The notes under the pieces are model-generated. The model was not told the origin of the DNA. It searched no databases and saw nothing but the letters and a program-made list of their open reading frames with translations. From assembly GCF_001182825.2 (NCBI RefSeq), contig NZ_LFYO02000002.1, positions 62,001-126,000 of the forward strand: a stretch of 64,000 nucleotides of DNA. The letters are read 5' to 3'. Made by a program: the position numbers and the translations under genes. Of this stretch, positions 8,263-18,321 are shown one piece after another. Source of the stretch: Streptococcus sp. X13SY08 (GTDB lineage Bacteria; Bacillota; Bacilli; Lactobacillales; Streptococcaceae). How positions within the stretch are numbered: the stretch's first letter is position 1; each line of letters begins with the position of its first letter.

Positions 8263-10742
8263 TGTTGACGGAAAAAATCAAAGCCAATAAGTACGCCGTA
8301 ATTGATTTAGAGGCGACTGGAACAGGCTCTAAGGCAAAAATTATTCAGATTGGGATTGTCATCGTTCAAAATGGGGAAATTATGACCACTTTCGAGTCAG
8401 ATATTAATCCTTATGAACCATTGGATAAGCATATCAAGGAATTGACAGGCATCACGGATGAGCAACTGGCGCAAGCTCCTGATTTTGGACAGGTAGTGCG
8501 TGAGATTTACGACTTGATTGGTGATGCCGTTTTTGTAGCACACAATGTTAAATTCGATGCTAATTTATTAGCAGAAGCGCTCTTTTTTGAAGGGTTTGAC
8601 CTCTTGACACCACGCGTGGACACGGTGGAATTAGCTCAGGTACTTTTCCCAACTTATGCTAAACACAATCTAGGGCATTTGACTCAGGAATTGGGAATTC
8701 CTTTACAGCAGGCGCATACGGCTATTGCTGATGCTATGGCAACAGCACAGCTTTTTCTGGCTATTCAGGAAAAAATTCTCTCCCTGCCTAAAGTGACAGT
8801 GAAACAACTGTTGAAATTGGGTGATTCTTGGCTTTATGAATCACGCATGATTCTGGATGAGCTTTACCCGCAAATGAGTGACTATTTGGCATCTACCTTG
8901 ACCGAAGTTCATGGTCTGGTGTTAAAAAATTCATCGTCTCTACCGCAAACACGTCATCTGTCAGAAGATTTCTCAAAAAATATTGCTCTTCTTGGGCTAG
9001 ACAGTCGAAAACGACAGGAAAGTCTCGCTTGCATGGTGGAAAAGAATCTGAAATCAGACAAGCAAACGCATTTTATCCAAGCACAAGCTGGAATAGGCAA
9101 GACTTACGGTTATCTCTTGCCACTATTGGCCAGAACTGACCAGCCTATACTGGTTAGCCTACCAACTAAAGCCTTACAGCAGCAAATTATGGAAAACGAG
9201 GGGCTGAAACTTCAGGAAACCTTCAATATTTCTATGGAATCTCTTAAATCTGCGCGGCATTTTATCAAGCTGGATTACTTTTGGAAGACTCTACACCGTC
9301 AAGATGAGAATCGTCTGGTCAATCTCTTTAAAATGCAAATTCTGGTTTGGTTGACTCAGACGGAAACAGGAGACATGGACGAGCTTAAACAGCAGTATCG
9401 ATACCAATCTTATTTTGACGAGCTCAAACACGACGGCTTTTTGATTAATCAGTCACAGTTTGCGGAGTGGGATTTTTGGGTAAGGTTGCAATCACGCGCG
9501 CGTCAAAGCCGCCTTATTCTAACCAATCATGCTTACTTCCTCCAACATTTGATGGAGGATGATAGCTTGCTGTCGGAGCGTATATTAGTATTGGACGAGG
9601 TGCAGCGTTTTCTCTTGACTATGGAAGATTTTGCCAGTCAGACCATAGATGTAGCGGCTGTGATGCAGGGATGGCAGAGGAAGAAAGACAAGTCGACAGA
9701 TATACTGGAAAAACGCCTCTGGGAATCTAGCATTTTTGAGCTGGATCAGCTAGTTAAAAAAGGAACTCAGCATGGGCATTATGAAATGACGGCTGACCAA
9801 TTCAGTCAATTGCGACAGAACCTAGCAGAATTAAATGACCCAGATGTCGCCTTTATAGAAGAATGGTTGATGCGCTATGACCAATTTTGGCTGGAAAGTC
9901 GCCAGATGCAAGATAAACGCATTCGTCTGTTGCGTGGTGCTATGCATCATCTCTTACGTGCTCAAGATTTCCTAAAAAATCCTAAAATTTTCTGCATTAG
10001 TGCGACCTTGGAATTAACATCGCATTTGACGATTGCAGATTTACTAGGCTTTGAAGATGTGAGCTTTGACAAAGTAGAAAACCAGTCTATCACCAATCAA
10101 CTACTAATCCAGCCCAGTGATTTGCCGGATGTCTTGTCTTGGTCTGAAGCGGACCATGCGGCTTTTGTAGCGACTGAATTGGTAAAATTAGCCAGCCTAA
10201 ACAAGCCAACCTTGGTTCTCTTTAGCTCCATTTCACTCATGCTAGCGGTTTCGGATATTTTAGAACAGAAAGACCTCCTTCACTTGGCCCAACACCGCCA
10301 TGGCGACGAAGTTCAACTCAAAAAGCGATTTGAAAAAGGGGAGGTTAATCTCCTTCTGGGTACCGGTATTTTCTGGCAGGGCATAGATTTTGCCAAGCAG
10401 GACAAAGTGTTAGCAGTGATTGTTCGATTACCATTTGATCATCCAAAGGATAGACTCACTCAAAAAATCAATCACCATTTGCGACAATCTGGTAAAAATC
10501 CTTTCTATGATTATTCCCTGCCTATGATGTTAATCCGGTTGAAACAAGCCATTGGTCGCACCAATCGCTCTAGACAGCAGCGCTCTGTGGTTGTTCTTTT
10601 AGATCCACGTATGGTGACCAAACAATATGGTCAGCAGATTAGTGAATTTTTGCAGCAAGACCATGAACTATCTATCCTTCCTTTAGCGGATGTCAAAGCG
10701 GGCATTGAGGCATTTTTTAAGAGAAAGACAAAGAAAAAATAG
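8262..10742 (+). CDS. dinG: DinG-family helicase with N-terminal 3'-5' exonuclease domain
   Basis: 826 residues. N-terminal DEDDh exonuclease: VIDLEATG (residues ~13-20), HNVKFDANLL, and HTAIADAMAT. Then an XPD-like SF2 helicase: Walker A QAGIGKTYGY near residue 278, DEVQ box at LVLDEVQRF near residue 445, and the C-terminal motif QAIGRTNRSR. Firmicute DinG proteins of this type carry the exonuclease fusion; they act on single-stranded DNA and replication or repair intermediates. It reads cleanly end to end and appears monocistronic. Confidence 0.92.
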   Translation: MLTEKIKANKYAVIDLEATGTGSKAKIIQIGIVIVQNGEIMTTFESDINPYEPLDKHIKELTGITDEQLAQAPDFGQVVREIYDLIGDAVFVAHNVKFDANLLAEALFFEGFDLLTPRVDTVELAQVLFPTYAKHNLGHLTQELGIPLQQAHTAIADAMATAQLFLAIQEKILSLPKVTVKQLLKLGDSWLYESRMILDELYPQMSDYLASTLTEVHGLVLKNSSSLPQTRHLSEDFSKNIALLGLDSRKRQESLACMVEKNLKSDKQTHFIQAQAGIGKTYGYLLPLLARTDQPILVSLPTKALQQQIMENEGLKLQETFNISMESLKSARHFIKLDYFWKTLHRQDENRLVNLFKMQILVWLTQTETGDMDELKQQYRYQSYFDELKHDGFLINQSQFAEWDFWVRLQSRARQSRLILTNHAYFLQHLMEDDSLLSERILVLDEVQRFLLTMEDFASQTIDVAAVMQGWQRKKDKSTDILEKRLWESSIFELDQLVKKGTQHGHYEMTADQFSQLRQNLAELNDPDVAFIEEWLMRYDQFWLESRQMQDKRIRLLRGAMHHLLRAQDFLKNPKIFCISATLELTSHLTIADLLGFEDVSFDKVENQSITNQLLIQPSDLPDVLSWSEADHAAFVATELVKLASLNKPTLVLFSSISLMLAVSDILEQKDLLHLAQHRHGDEVQLKKRFEKGEVNLLLGTGIFWQGIDFAKQDKVLAVIVRLPFDHPKDRLTQKINHHLRQSGKNPFYDYSLPMMLIRLKQAIGRTNRSRQQRSVVVLLDPRMVTKQYGQQISEFLQQDHELSILPLADVKAGIEAFFKRKTKKK

Positions 10743-10766
10743 CTGTACCTACAGGGGTAAATATGG

Positions 10767-10772
10767 TATACT
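10767..10772 (+). promoter_or_regulatory. Extended -10 of the proBAC operon
   Basis: TGGTATACT precedes the proB SD (AGGAGG) by about 20 nt. Confidence 0.55.
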
Positions 10773-10802
10773 TTTTCTTAAACTTTGAAGAGGAGGTACA
10801 AG

Positions 10803-11820
10803 ATGGAAAAAACGATTGTATTTAAAGTGGGGACTAGTTCTCTGACCCAAGATAATGGGAGTCTGGATCGTATTAAGATTGCTCGTATCACCAATCAATT
10901 GGCGCAGTTGCATCAAAAAGGCTATCAGATTGTCTTGGTGACATCGGGTTCGATTGCGGCAGGATTTCGCCGTTTAGGCTTTGAAAAACGACCGACTAAG
11001 ATTGCGGAAAAGCAAGCCAGTGCAGCTGTTGGTCAGGGCCTCCTCATCGAAGAATACACTCAAAATCTCATGAAAGACGGAATTGTTTCTGCCCAAGTAC
11101 TCCTGACCCAAGATGATTTTGCGGATGCGAGACGCTATAAAAATGCCTCTCAAGCCTTACAGGTTCTTTTAAAACGTCGTGCTATTCCTATTATCAATGA
11201 GAATGACACGATTGCTATCGAGGAAATCAAAGTTGGAGACAACGATACCTTATCTGCTCAAGTGGCTTCATTGCTCAAAGCAGATTTGATGGTGCTTTTG
11301 ACCGATGTAGACGGTCTCTACACTGCTAATCCAAGTGTGGATGTGACAGCGCAGCATTTGCCGATTATCCAGTCTGTCACCGAAGAGCTCTTTGAAATGG
11401 CAGCGGGAGCAGGTTCTTCAAATGCTACTGGTGGTATGACGACCAAACTTCAAGCAGCACAGATAGCAACCAAATCTGGCGTTCCCGTTTTCATCTGTTC
11501 AAGTCAAAAAGACACTGCTCTCTTAGAAGCTGTTACTCAAACTAACAAGGGAACACTCTTCTTGGCGGACGACCACAGTCTCAATCAGCGTAAGCAATGG
11601 ATGGCTTTCTATGCACGAACGGATGCGACTGTTTATTGAAGGTGAATTTCTAGTGGGGGATATCGTATCTGTCTATAGCCAAAGTTTGGAGCGTATAATC
11701 GGAAAAGGACGAGTAAAATTGTCGTCTGATCAAGTGCGTATACATCTAGAACAAGAAAAAGTAGAGGGCGTTTTCATCCATCGCAATGATTGGGTGAGCC
11801 TCTGGAAAGGTAGAAAATGA
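10803..11820 (+). pseudogene. proB: Glutamate 5-kinase ProB (internal gap)
   Basis: First step of proline synthesis: ATP-dependent phosphorylation of glutamate. Kinase domain is intact ([50 protein letters not shown]). The frame stops at 11637 after YARTDATVY, and the C-terminal PUA-like domain resumes as [17 protein letters not shown] in another frame. About 20 residues (~62-65 nt) joining the kinase to the PUA domain are missing compared with family members. SD AGGAGG before ATG 10803. Overlaps proA by 4 nt. Confidence 0.9.
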
Positions 11821-13058
11821 CCTCAACACAAGCGTTATTAGATTCATTATTAGTTCATAAAAAATCTATCAATTTAGCGACGACGGAACAAAAAAATCTG
11901 GCTCTGGCTAAGATGGCGGATAGCTTAGAAGCAGCTACTGCAGAAATTTTAGCAACCAATGCCTTAGACATGGAAGCAGCGCGAGCAACCATCAGCTCAG
12001 TGATGCTGGATCGCCTCCGTCTCACAGAAGAACGAATCGTGGACATGGCAAATGGAATTCGCGCCTTGATTGACCTGCCAGACCCAGCTGGACTGGTCTT
12101 GGAAGAACATGAGGCTGAAAATGGCATGACCATCCAAAAGCGCTCGGTTCCTTTTGGACTTTTGGGAATGATTTACGAGAGTCGCCCTAATGTGACCTCT
12201 GACGCGGCTGCTCTTGCCATTAAGAGCGGAAATGCCATTATTTTACGTGGTGGTAAGGAAGCTTTTCATTCCGCCTCAGCCATTGTCCAAGCCTTGAAAA
12301 CGGGGCTTGGTGAGGCAGGTTTGTCTGATCAGGTCATTGAATTGGTTCAAGACACCAGTCGCGCATCCGCAAGCGAACTCATGACGGCTAAAGGCAAGAT
12401 TGATCTCTTGATTCCACGTGGTGGTGTGGGATTGATTCGTGCAGTTGTTGAGCAAGCAACGGTGCCCGTTATCGAGACAGGGACTGGTATTTGCCATATT
12501 TATGTGGACAAGGATGCTGATTTGCAAAAGGCGCTGGATATTGTCATCAATGCAAAAATCAGTCGCCCATCCGTTTGTAATAGTGCAGAGGTTCTCTTGG
12601 TTCATCAAGAAATTGCGGCGATGTTCTTACCTATCTTGGAAGAAAAGTTGAATGGTCAGGTAGCACTTCGCGCAGAAGAAAAAGCCAAAGCCTACTTGAA
12701 AGAGGCTGTTTTGGCTGGAACAGATGATTTTGATACAGAATTTTTAGATTATATATTAGCGGTCAGAGTAGTGGACGACGTGGAACAAGCGGTAGACCAC
12801 CTTGCAACTCACTCGACGGGCCATAGCGAAGCCATTGTCACCGAAAATCAAGCTACAGCTGATCTCTTCACACAGGGTGTGGACTCAGCGGCAGTCTATG
12901 TCAATGTTTCGACGCGATTCACGGACGGAGGTCAGTTTGGACTGGGCTGCGAACTGGGCATTTCCACGCAAAAAATGCATGCGCGTGGACCCATGGGACT
13001 ACGTGAAATGACCACCTATAAATACATCATCACAGGAAATGGACAAGTTAGATGGTAG
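11817..13058 (+). CDS. proA: Gamma-glutamyl phosphate reductase ProA
   Basis: 413 residues, intact. NADPH-dependent reduction of gamma-glutamyl phosphate to glutamate semialdehyde. Family motifs: [29 protein letters not shown], the active-site region [16 protein letters not shown] containing the catalytic Cys, and [16 protein letters not shown] overlaps the proB stop and the gene overlaps proC by 7 nt, so the three are translationally coupled. Confidence 0.95.
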   Translation: MTSTQALLDSLLVHKKSINLATTEQKNLALAKMADSLEAATAEILATNALDMEAARATISSVMLDRLRLTEERIVDMANGIRALIDLPDPAGLVLEEHEAENGMTIQKRSVPFGLLGMIYESRPNVTSDAAALAIKSGNAIILRGGKEAFHSASAIVQALKTGLGEAGLSDQVIELVQDTSRASASELMTAKGKIDLLIPRGGVGLIRAVVEQATVPVIETGTGICHIYVDKDADLQKALDIVINAKISRPSVCNSAEVLLVHQEIAAMFLPILEEKLNGQVALRAEEKAKAYLKEAVLAGTDDFDTEFLDYILAVRVVDDVEQAVDHLATHSTGHSEAIVTENQATADLFTQGVDSAAVYVNVSTRFTDGGQFGLGCELGISTQKMHARGPMGLREMTTYKYIITGNGQVRW

Positions 13059-13852
13059 AAAAAAAAGTAAAAGTAGGCATTATTGGCCTTGGTAATATGG
13101 GTGGCGCAGTTGCCCAAGCTCTGTCAAAAATAGAAAATGTAGAGCTCTTACTCAGTCATCACAATCTTCAGAAAGCTCAGGCTTTGCAAGACCAAATTGG
13201 AGGTACCCTAGCGGATAATGAGACCATTGCGGCTCAGACACAGGTGCTATTTTTAGGTGTTAAACCTCGCTTGATAGGGAAGGTTCTAGCTGAATTGGAG
13301 GTTTCCTTAGCTGAAAACACCGACCTCATTTGTATTTCCATGGCAGCAGGTGTGACCTTGACAGATTTGGTTGCGCTACATCCGTCTGAAAAATGGCTAC
13401 GCATGATGCCTAATACACCAGTTGCTATTGGTCAAGGCATGACAACTTTTGCAACGGAAAATGATCAAGTCGCTCAGCTATTTGAAAAACTAATGGCAAA
13501 ATCCGGTCAAGTCAAACGACTGCCTGAAAGTCTTATCGACGCCGCTACAGCTATTGCAGGCTGCGGGCCCGCTTTCGTGTATGAAATGATTGAAGCCATG
13601 AGCAGAGCGGGGGTGCAAAATGGCTTGACGGTTGCGAATGCACAAGTCTTGGCTGCCCAGACCCTTGTCGGATCAGCTCAAATGGTCCTAGAGAGTCCTC
13701 TTCATCCAGCTCAGCTTCGCGATCAGGTGACTTCACCAGGAGGTTCCACTATCGCGGGTCTTGTTGCTCTCCAAGAAGAAGGCTTTCAAGCCAGCATCAT
13801 CTCAGGAGTTAATCGTGCCTTGAAACGGACTAAGGAATCGGAGAGACGGTAA
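13052..13852 (+). CDS. proC: Pyrroline-5-carboxylate reductase ProC
   Basis: 266 residues. Last step of proline synthesis. N-terminal Rossmann motif [16 protein letters not shown], then LMMPNTPV-type [13 protein letters not shown], and the C-terminal signature [14 protein letters not shown]. Overlaps the end of proA; no terminator is obvious after it. Confidence 0.95.
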   Translation: MVEKKVKVGIIGLGNMGGAVAQALSKIENVELLLSHHNLQKAQALQDQIGGTLADNETIAAQTQVLFLGVKPRLIGKVLAELEVSLAENTDLICISMAAGVTLTDLVALHPSEKWLRMMPNTPVAIGQGMTTFATENDQVAQLFEKLMAKSGQVKRLPESLIDAATAIAGCGPAFVYEMIEAMSRAGVQNGLTVANAQVLAAQTLVGSAQMVLESPLHPAQLRDQVTSPGGSTIAGLVALQEEGFQASIISGVNRALKRTKESERR

Positions 13853-13967
13853 TACTTTTTCTTGAGTGGTCCTACCTTTACCTTGTTTCAACTTATTGGA
13901 CCTATATTTTAAGGTGCTAAAGATACCCTATCCAAGTATAAAAGAAAGTCTTAAAGGAGTCGTTTTG

Positions 13968-15085
13968 ATGAAAAAATTGTGGTTCTTTTGGGGCTGCTAC
14001 TAGTGGTGTTCATTTCTATCTTTTTTATTCTGAAGCCGCGAAGCGCGACTCCTTTTACACTCTCTGAAAAAGCTGATTCTTATCTTATTACCACTAAGGG
14101 TGTCTATGCATTTGAAGAGAGTAAAAATAAACTTTATTTAGTGAATCATCAAAAGGAAACGATTGCTGAATATGTGCATTATATCTTTCCGAGAGCACGA
14201 ATAGAAGATAGGTATTTGGTCTTTTCTAAGGGATGGGATTACCCCTCATCATATCCTATAGCTACCGTTAGCCTTGATTTTAAAACAGGAAATATTGAGA
14301 CACAAGAGACAGATTATTTCGCGACAGATGGGGCTGGACAAACCAAGGAGCATTTCTATACTTGGCAGGCTGATACGGATCAGGCTCGACTGACTCAATT
14401 TGATAAGCAGGGAAGAGAATTGCAATCTGTAACCTATGATGGAATTCTCCTTGCTCCGTTCAGCTTCATCAGTAATCAAGATGGAGTATTGCAATTAGAA
14501 GCTGTTCGAGACAGACAAGATGATCAGTATCACAGTCAGTTGATAACGATTGACGAAAAAGATTTGAGTTTCATTTCAGAAGAACCTCTATATGAAACTG
14601 CAAATCAGCACTATCGATTCTCGGATAGTTTGGTAGAAGGCAATTTACTCTACACTCCTGTTCATTCTGTTCGTGACCTGTCAACCACAGAAGTTCAACT
14701 GAATAATCAACTCCTTATAACGAATCTTGACAATCATCAGCAGGCATTTTTGACGCTCCTAGAATATGCCCCTAGAAGCATGACTTTACAGGGAGACTTT
14801 CTCTTCATTGATCATGATAGTACCAGCATCAATAAAGTGGGTTTTTCGATTGTTAATACTAAAACAAAGGAAACTAGTTTTATCAATCTTTCTGAACAAT
14901 TAGGGGATTTCTTGCCGACAAGTGTACCTGCAATTCAATTTTTCACCCTTGATAAGAGCGGAAACTTGCTTTTTATCGTTGAAAAAGAACTTATCTATAT
15001 GGATATTCATGAACAAAAAATTCTAGATCGTTTCTCGTTAACAGAGGAAGAAGAACCAATTTCCATTTGGAGAGTGAGTAAATAA
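13968..15085 (+). pseudogene. Membrane-anchored hypothetical protein (start frameshifted)
   Basis: Not recognised. ATG 13968 has a good SD (AAAGGAG) but with A6 it runs into a stop within a few codons; A7 would give an N-terminal anchor (VVLLGLLLVVFISIFFIL) continuous with the 368-residue frame that otherwise begins at GTG 13979. The rest is extracellular in type, with beta-rich repeats of YAFEESKNKLYLV and HDSTSINKVGFSIV that suggest a propeller-like fold. It is not obviously in an operon with proC. Probably one intact protein if the homopolymer was miscounted. Confidence 0.6.
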
Positions 15086-15093
15086 GTAGATAA

Positions 15094-15127
15094 AAAATAG
15101 GAGGACGAATTCGTCCTCCTATTTTTT
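15094..15127. terminator. Strong bidirectional terminator
   Basis: Near-perfect palindrome AAATAGGAGGACGAA / TTCGTCCTCCTATTT with T6 and A6 flanks, between convergent genes. Confidence 0.92.
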
Positions 15128-15135
15128 CTTCTCTT

Positions 15136-15543
15136 TTATCCACTGGCTAATATTCGTCGTCCTTGACGTTGAATGCGCTCTTGCAAATGTTGCCATTTAT
15201 CAGCCCAAATTTGTGATTTGCGAGCGTAGGCATGTTCTAAAATTTCCTCTTTAGACTTGTAGTTGCGGTAAAAAGCGTTACGCGACACCCCCGCCTTGCG
15301 AACCAATTCGGAGATAGAAATCTGGTGGAGATCTTTTTTCTCCATGAGAAATAGCAGAGCAGTTTCAATGGATTCTTTGGTCAGCTGATTGGATTCTTTA
15401 TTGGAAATAATAAGATTTTTGAGTGAGCTAGGGGAAATGGTCCGTTTTTTCATCATCTTGTCCTCGATTTCTAGAATAGCAGAGCGGCCATTTGCCAAGA
15501 CCTGCATGTGACTGTGACAGCGGAGAGTAAATTCTGTTCGCAT
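15136..15543 (-). CDS. TetR/AcrR-family regulator, short
   Basis: A TetR HTH is clear: ISISELVRKAGVSRNAFYRNYKSKEEI. Length is 135 residues from the ATG preceded by GGAGG (or 107 from an inner ATG preceded by GAGGA), short of the usual ~190, and the end QERIQRQGRRILASG does not look like a ligand domain, so the C-terminus may be lost to an indel. It is divergent from degV, with overlapping promoter elements near 15555, a common arrangement in which the TetR protein controls degV. Confidence 0.7.
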   Translation of the reverse strand: MRTEFTLRCHSHMQVLANGRSAILEIEDKMMKKRTISPSSLKNLIISNKESNQLTKESIETALLFLMEKKDLHQISISELVRKAGVSRNAFYRNYKSKEEILEHAYARKSQIWADKWQHLQERIQRQGRRILASG

Positions 15544-15640
15544 ATCCAGCCTCCATGCTATAATTGTAAAAGAAGATAGTTTGTATGTCAAATAAAAATC
15601 TTCCAAAATACTATTGAGATGAGTAAAAGTGAGAGAAGAA

Positions 15641-16489
15641 ATGAAAAAATGGAAAATTATTGCCGATTCTGGCTGTGACTATAAAACCTTGGAAAACTTA
15701 GCTAAGGACACGGAATTTGTCAGTGTTCCCTTGACTGTTCAGGTTGGACAAGAGACTTTTTTGGATGATGAAAAGCTCAATATCGATCAGATGATGGAAA
15801 TCATGTATGCTTCTTCCAGTGCAGCTAGCTCAGCCTGCCCTAGCCCGCAAGCCTATGATACAGCTTATGAGGGGACAGAGAATGTCATTGTTATTACCTT
15901 GACTGGGACACTTTCAGGTAGCCACAATAGTGCACGATTGGCACGGGAGCACTTCCTTGAGGGACATCCCCATGTCAATATTCACATTATTGACAGTTTA
16001 TCTGCAGGTGGAGAGATGGATTTACTGGTCTATGAAACCAATCGCCTCATCGCAATGGGGCTAGACTTTAAGCAAGTGGTTGCAGGGCTAGAGGCTTATC
16101 AACAGCGTACTAAATTGCTTTTCGTTCTTGCTAAGGTGGATAATTTGGTTAAGAATGGTCGCCTCAGTAAATTCCTTGGAACAGTTGTTGGACTCCTTAA
16201 CATTCGTATGGTGGGAGAAGCAAGCGCAGAAGGGACTTTGGAGTTGCTTCAAAAAGCTCGCGGTCATAAAAAATCGCTGAGCGCCGCATTTGACGAAATA
16301 AAAAAAGCTGGATATATGGGTGGACGCATTACACTGGCGCATCGTAATAGTGACAAATTCTGTCAGCAGTTTTCAGAGATGGTACTGGCGGAATTTCCAC
16401 AAGCACAGCTGGAAATCATTCCAACGTCTGGACTCTGTAGCTTTTACGCCGAAGAAAACGGTCTTCTCATGGGGTATGAGATTGGCTAA
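15641..16489 (+). CDS. DegV-family fatty-acid-binding protein
   Basis: 282 residues. DegV proteins bind a fatty acid; in Gram-positives the FakB members present it to the FakA kinase. Motifs: IIADSGCDYKTLEN at the start, SAASSACPSPQAYDTA, TLTGTLSGSHNSA, IDSLSAGGEMDLLV, and RLSKFLGTVVGLLNIR. ATG 15641 (MKKWK) is preferred to the in-frame GTG 12 nt upstream because GAGAGAAGAA precedes it. Divergent from a tetR gene; terminator follows. Confidence 0.9.
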   Translation: MKKWKIIADSGCDYKTLENLAKDTEFVSVPLTVQVGQETFLDDEKLNIDQMMEIMYASSSAASSACPSPQAYDTAYEGTENVIVITLTGTLSGSHNSARLAREHFLEGHPHVNIHIIDSLSAGGEMDLLVYETNRLIAMGLDFKQVVAGLEAYQQRTKLLFVLAKVDNLVKNGRLSKFLGTVVGLLNIRMVGEASAEGTLELLQKARGHKKSLSAAFDEIKKAGYMGGRITLAHRNSDKFCQQFSEMVLAEFPQAQLEIIPTSGLCSFYAEENGLLMGYEIG

Positions 16490-16496
16490 GAAGAGA

Positions 16497-16524
16497 ATTG
16501 CCTCACGGGAGTGAGGTTTTTTCT
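16497..16524 (+). terminator. Terminator after degV
   Basis: GCCTCAC GGGA GTGAGG followed by T6. Confidence 0.9.
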
Positions 16525-16584
16525 TTTCCTTGCATTTGATAGGAAGGGAGCGTATAATGGAAGAGTTAGACAAAAGGAGTTTTT

Positions 16585-18321
16585 ATGTATCTGATAAGAA
16601 AATTAGGCTGGTTTTTCCGGCTGGAGAAAAAACGATATGTGATTGGGATTTTGGCCCTAGCTTTGGTGAGTGTCTTCAATTTAGTGCCTCCGCGAGTGAT
16701 GGGAGAAGTTATTGATGCCATTGCTGCAGGAAATTTGACCCATTCGCAACTATTTTGGAATATTTTTTATCTGGTTGTATCTGGTCTGGGTATGTATATC
16801 CTACGTTATATCTGGCGTATGTACATTTTAGGGACCTCTAATCATTTTGGACAGATTTTGCGTTTCCGACTTTTTGAACATTTTACTAAAATGTCACCAT
16901 CTTTCTATCAAAAATATCGGACAGGTGACTTAATGGCGCACGCGACCAATGATATCAATGCTTTGACGATGACAGCAGGAGCTGGAGTTATGTCAGCCGT
17001 AGATGCTTCTATCACCGCTGTTGTAACACTTTTGACCATGTTTTTTGTCTTGGATTGGCGTTTGACTTTGATTGCCATTATTCCTCTGCCATTTATGGCA
17101 ATGGGGAGTAGCTTTTTAGGCCGTCGCAATCATGCGGCATTTAAAGCAGCTCAGGAGTCGTTTTCAAACCTCAACAATCGCGTTCAAGAAAGTGTATCCG
17201 GCATTCGTGTAACCAAGTCTTTTGGCTATCAAACTGCGGAAGTGGAGAGTTTTGCTCAGACCAATCAAGAAGTTTTTGAAAAAAATATAACCTCTGCTAA
17301 ATTCAATTCACTGTTTGATCCTATGATTTCCATCTTTGTTGGACTATCTTATGTTCTGAGTTTGATTTTTGGTGGTATTTTCATTTCTCGGGGTCAATTT
17401 ACTATCGGTGAAATGGTTACATTTATTACCTATTTGGATATGTTGGTTTGGCCTCTTCAAGCTATGGACTTCCTTTTCAATCTTATTCAACGTGGGTCAG
17501 TTTCCTATGAACGGATTGAGAAATTATTGGAAGAAGAATCGGACATTCAAGAAAGTGAGACACCTTTACCATCTATCGAAAATGGTGATTTGACCTATGC
17601 CATTAACCAATTTAGCTACGACGAACAACTGACCTTAACGCATGTGCATTTTGGCATTAAAAAAGGGCAGACTTTGGGAATTGTCGGTCCAACAGGTTCT
17701 GGAAAAACAACTCTTTTAAAATTACTGTTGCGGGAGCGGGATGTGGAAGTAGGTCATATCGAGCTTGATAATCATGATATCCTCGACTATAGTCTTCAGG
17801 ATTTACGTTCCCTCATGGGCTATGTGCCACAGGATCAAGTGCTTTTTGCTATGTCCATTCGTGACAATATTCGCTTTGCGGATCCAAGCTTGTCTGATCA
17901 GGTAGTAGAGCATGCGGCAAAATTATGCGGCGTCTATGAGGATATTATGGCAATGCCAGACGGCTTTGATACCATTATCGGTGAGCGTGGCGTATCGCTT
18001 TCTGGTGGTCAGAAACAGCGGATTGCCATGAGTCGTGCCTTAGCCATGAATCCAGATATTTTGATGTTGGATGATTCCCTGTCTGCGGTTGATGCTAAAA
18101 CGGAGCATTTGATTGTGGAGAATCTCAAAAATGAACGTCAAGGAAAGACGACCATTATCACTGCTCATCGTCTATCAGCCATTGTTCACTCAGATTTAAT
18201 TATTGTTATGGAAAATGGTACCATCAAAGAGCGAGGAAACCACGAAGAGTTGATGGCGCAAAAAGGTTGGTACTATGAGACCTATCAAGAGAGCCAAAAT
18301 GAAGAAAGAAAAAACATCTAA
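16585..18321 (+). CDS. ABC exporter, subunit A (ATPase-permease half-transporter)
   Basis: 578 residues: six transmembrane helices (residues ~15-300), then the ATPase with Walker A GPTGSGKTT, Q-loop GYVPQDQVLF, signature LSGGQKQR, and Walker B LMLDDSLSAVD. The Asp in place of the catalytic Glu after Walker B (DD, not DE) is typical of the degenerate half of heterodimeric exporters such as MdlAB, LmrCD and PatAB. SD AAAGGAG precedes ATG 16585. Overlaps the next gene. Substrate unknown, possibly drugs or lipids. Confidence 0.9.
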   Translation: MYLIRKLGWFFRLEKKRYVIGILALALVSVFNLVPPRVMGEVIDAIAAGNLTHSQLFWNIFYLVVSGLGMYILRYIWRMYILGTSNHFGQILRFRLFEHFTKMSPSFYQKYRTGDLMAHATNDINALTMTAGAGVMSAVDASITAVVTLLTMFFVLDWRLTLIAIIPLPFMAMGSSFLGRRNHAAFKAAQESFSNLNNRVQESVSGIRVTKSFGYQTAEVESFAQTNQEVFEKNITSAKFNSLFDPMISIFVGLSYVLSLIFGGIFISRGQFTIGEMVTFITYLDMLVWPLQAMDFLFNLIQRGSVSYERIEKLLEEESDIQESETPLPSIENGDLTYAINQFSYDEQLTLTHVHFGIKKGQTLGIVGPTGSGKTTLLKLLLRERDVEVGHIELDNHDILDYSLQDLRSLMGYVPQDQVLFAMSIRDNIRFADPSLSDQVVEHAAKLCGVYEDIMAMPDGFDTIIGERGVSLSGGQKQRIAMSRALAMNPDILMLDDSLSAVDAKTEHLIVENLKNERQGKTTIITAHRLSAIVHSDLIIVMENGTIKERGNHEELMAQKGWYYETYQESQNEERKNI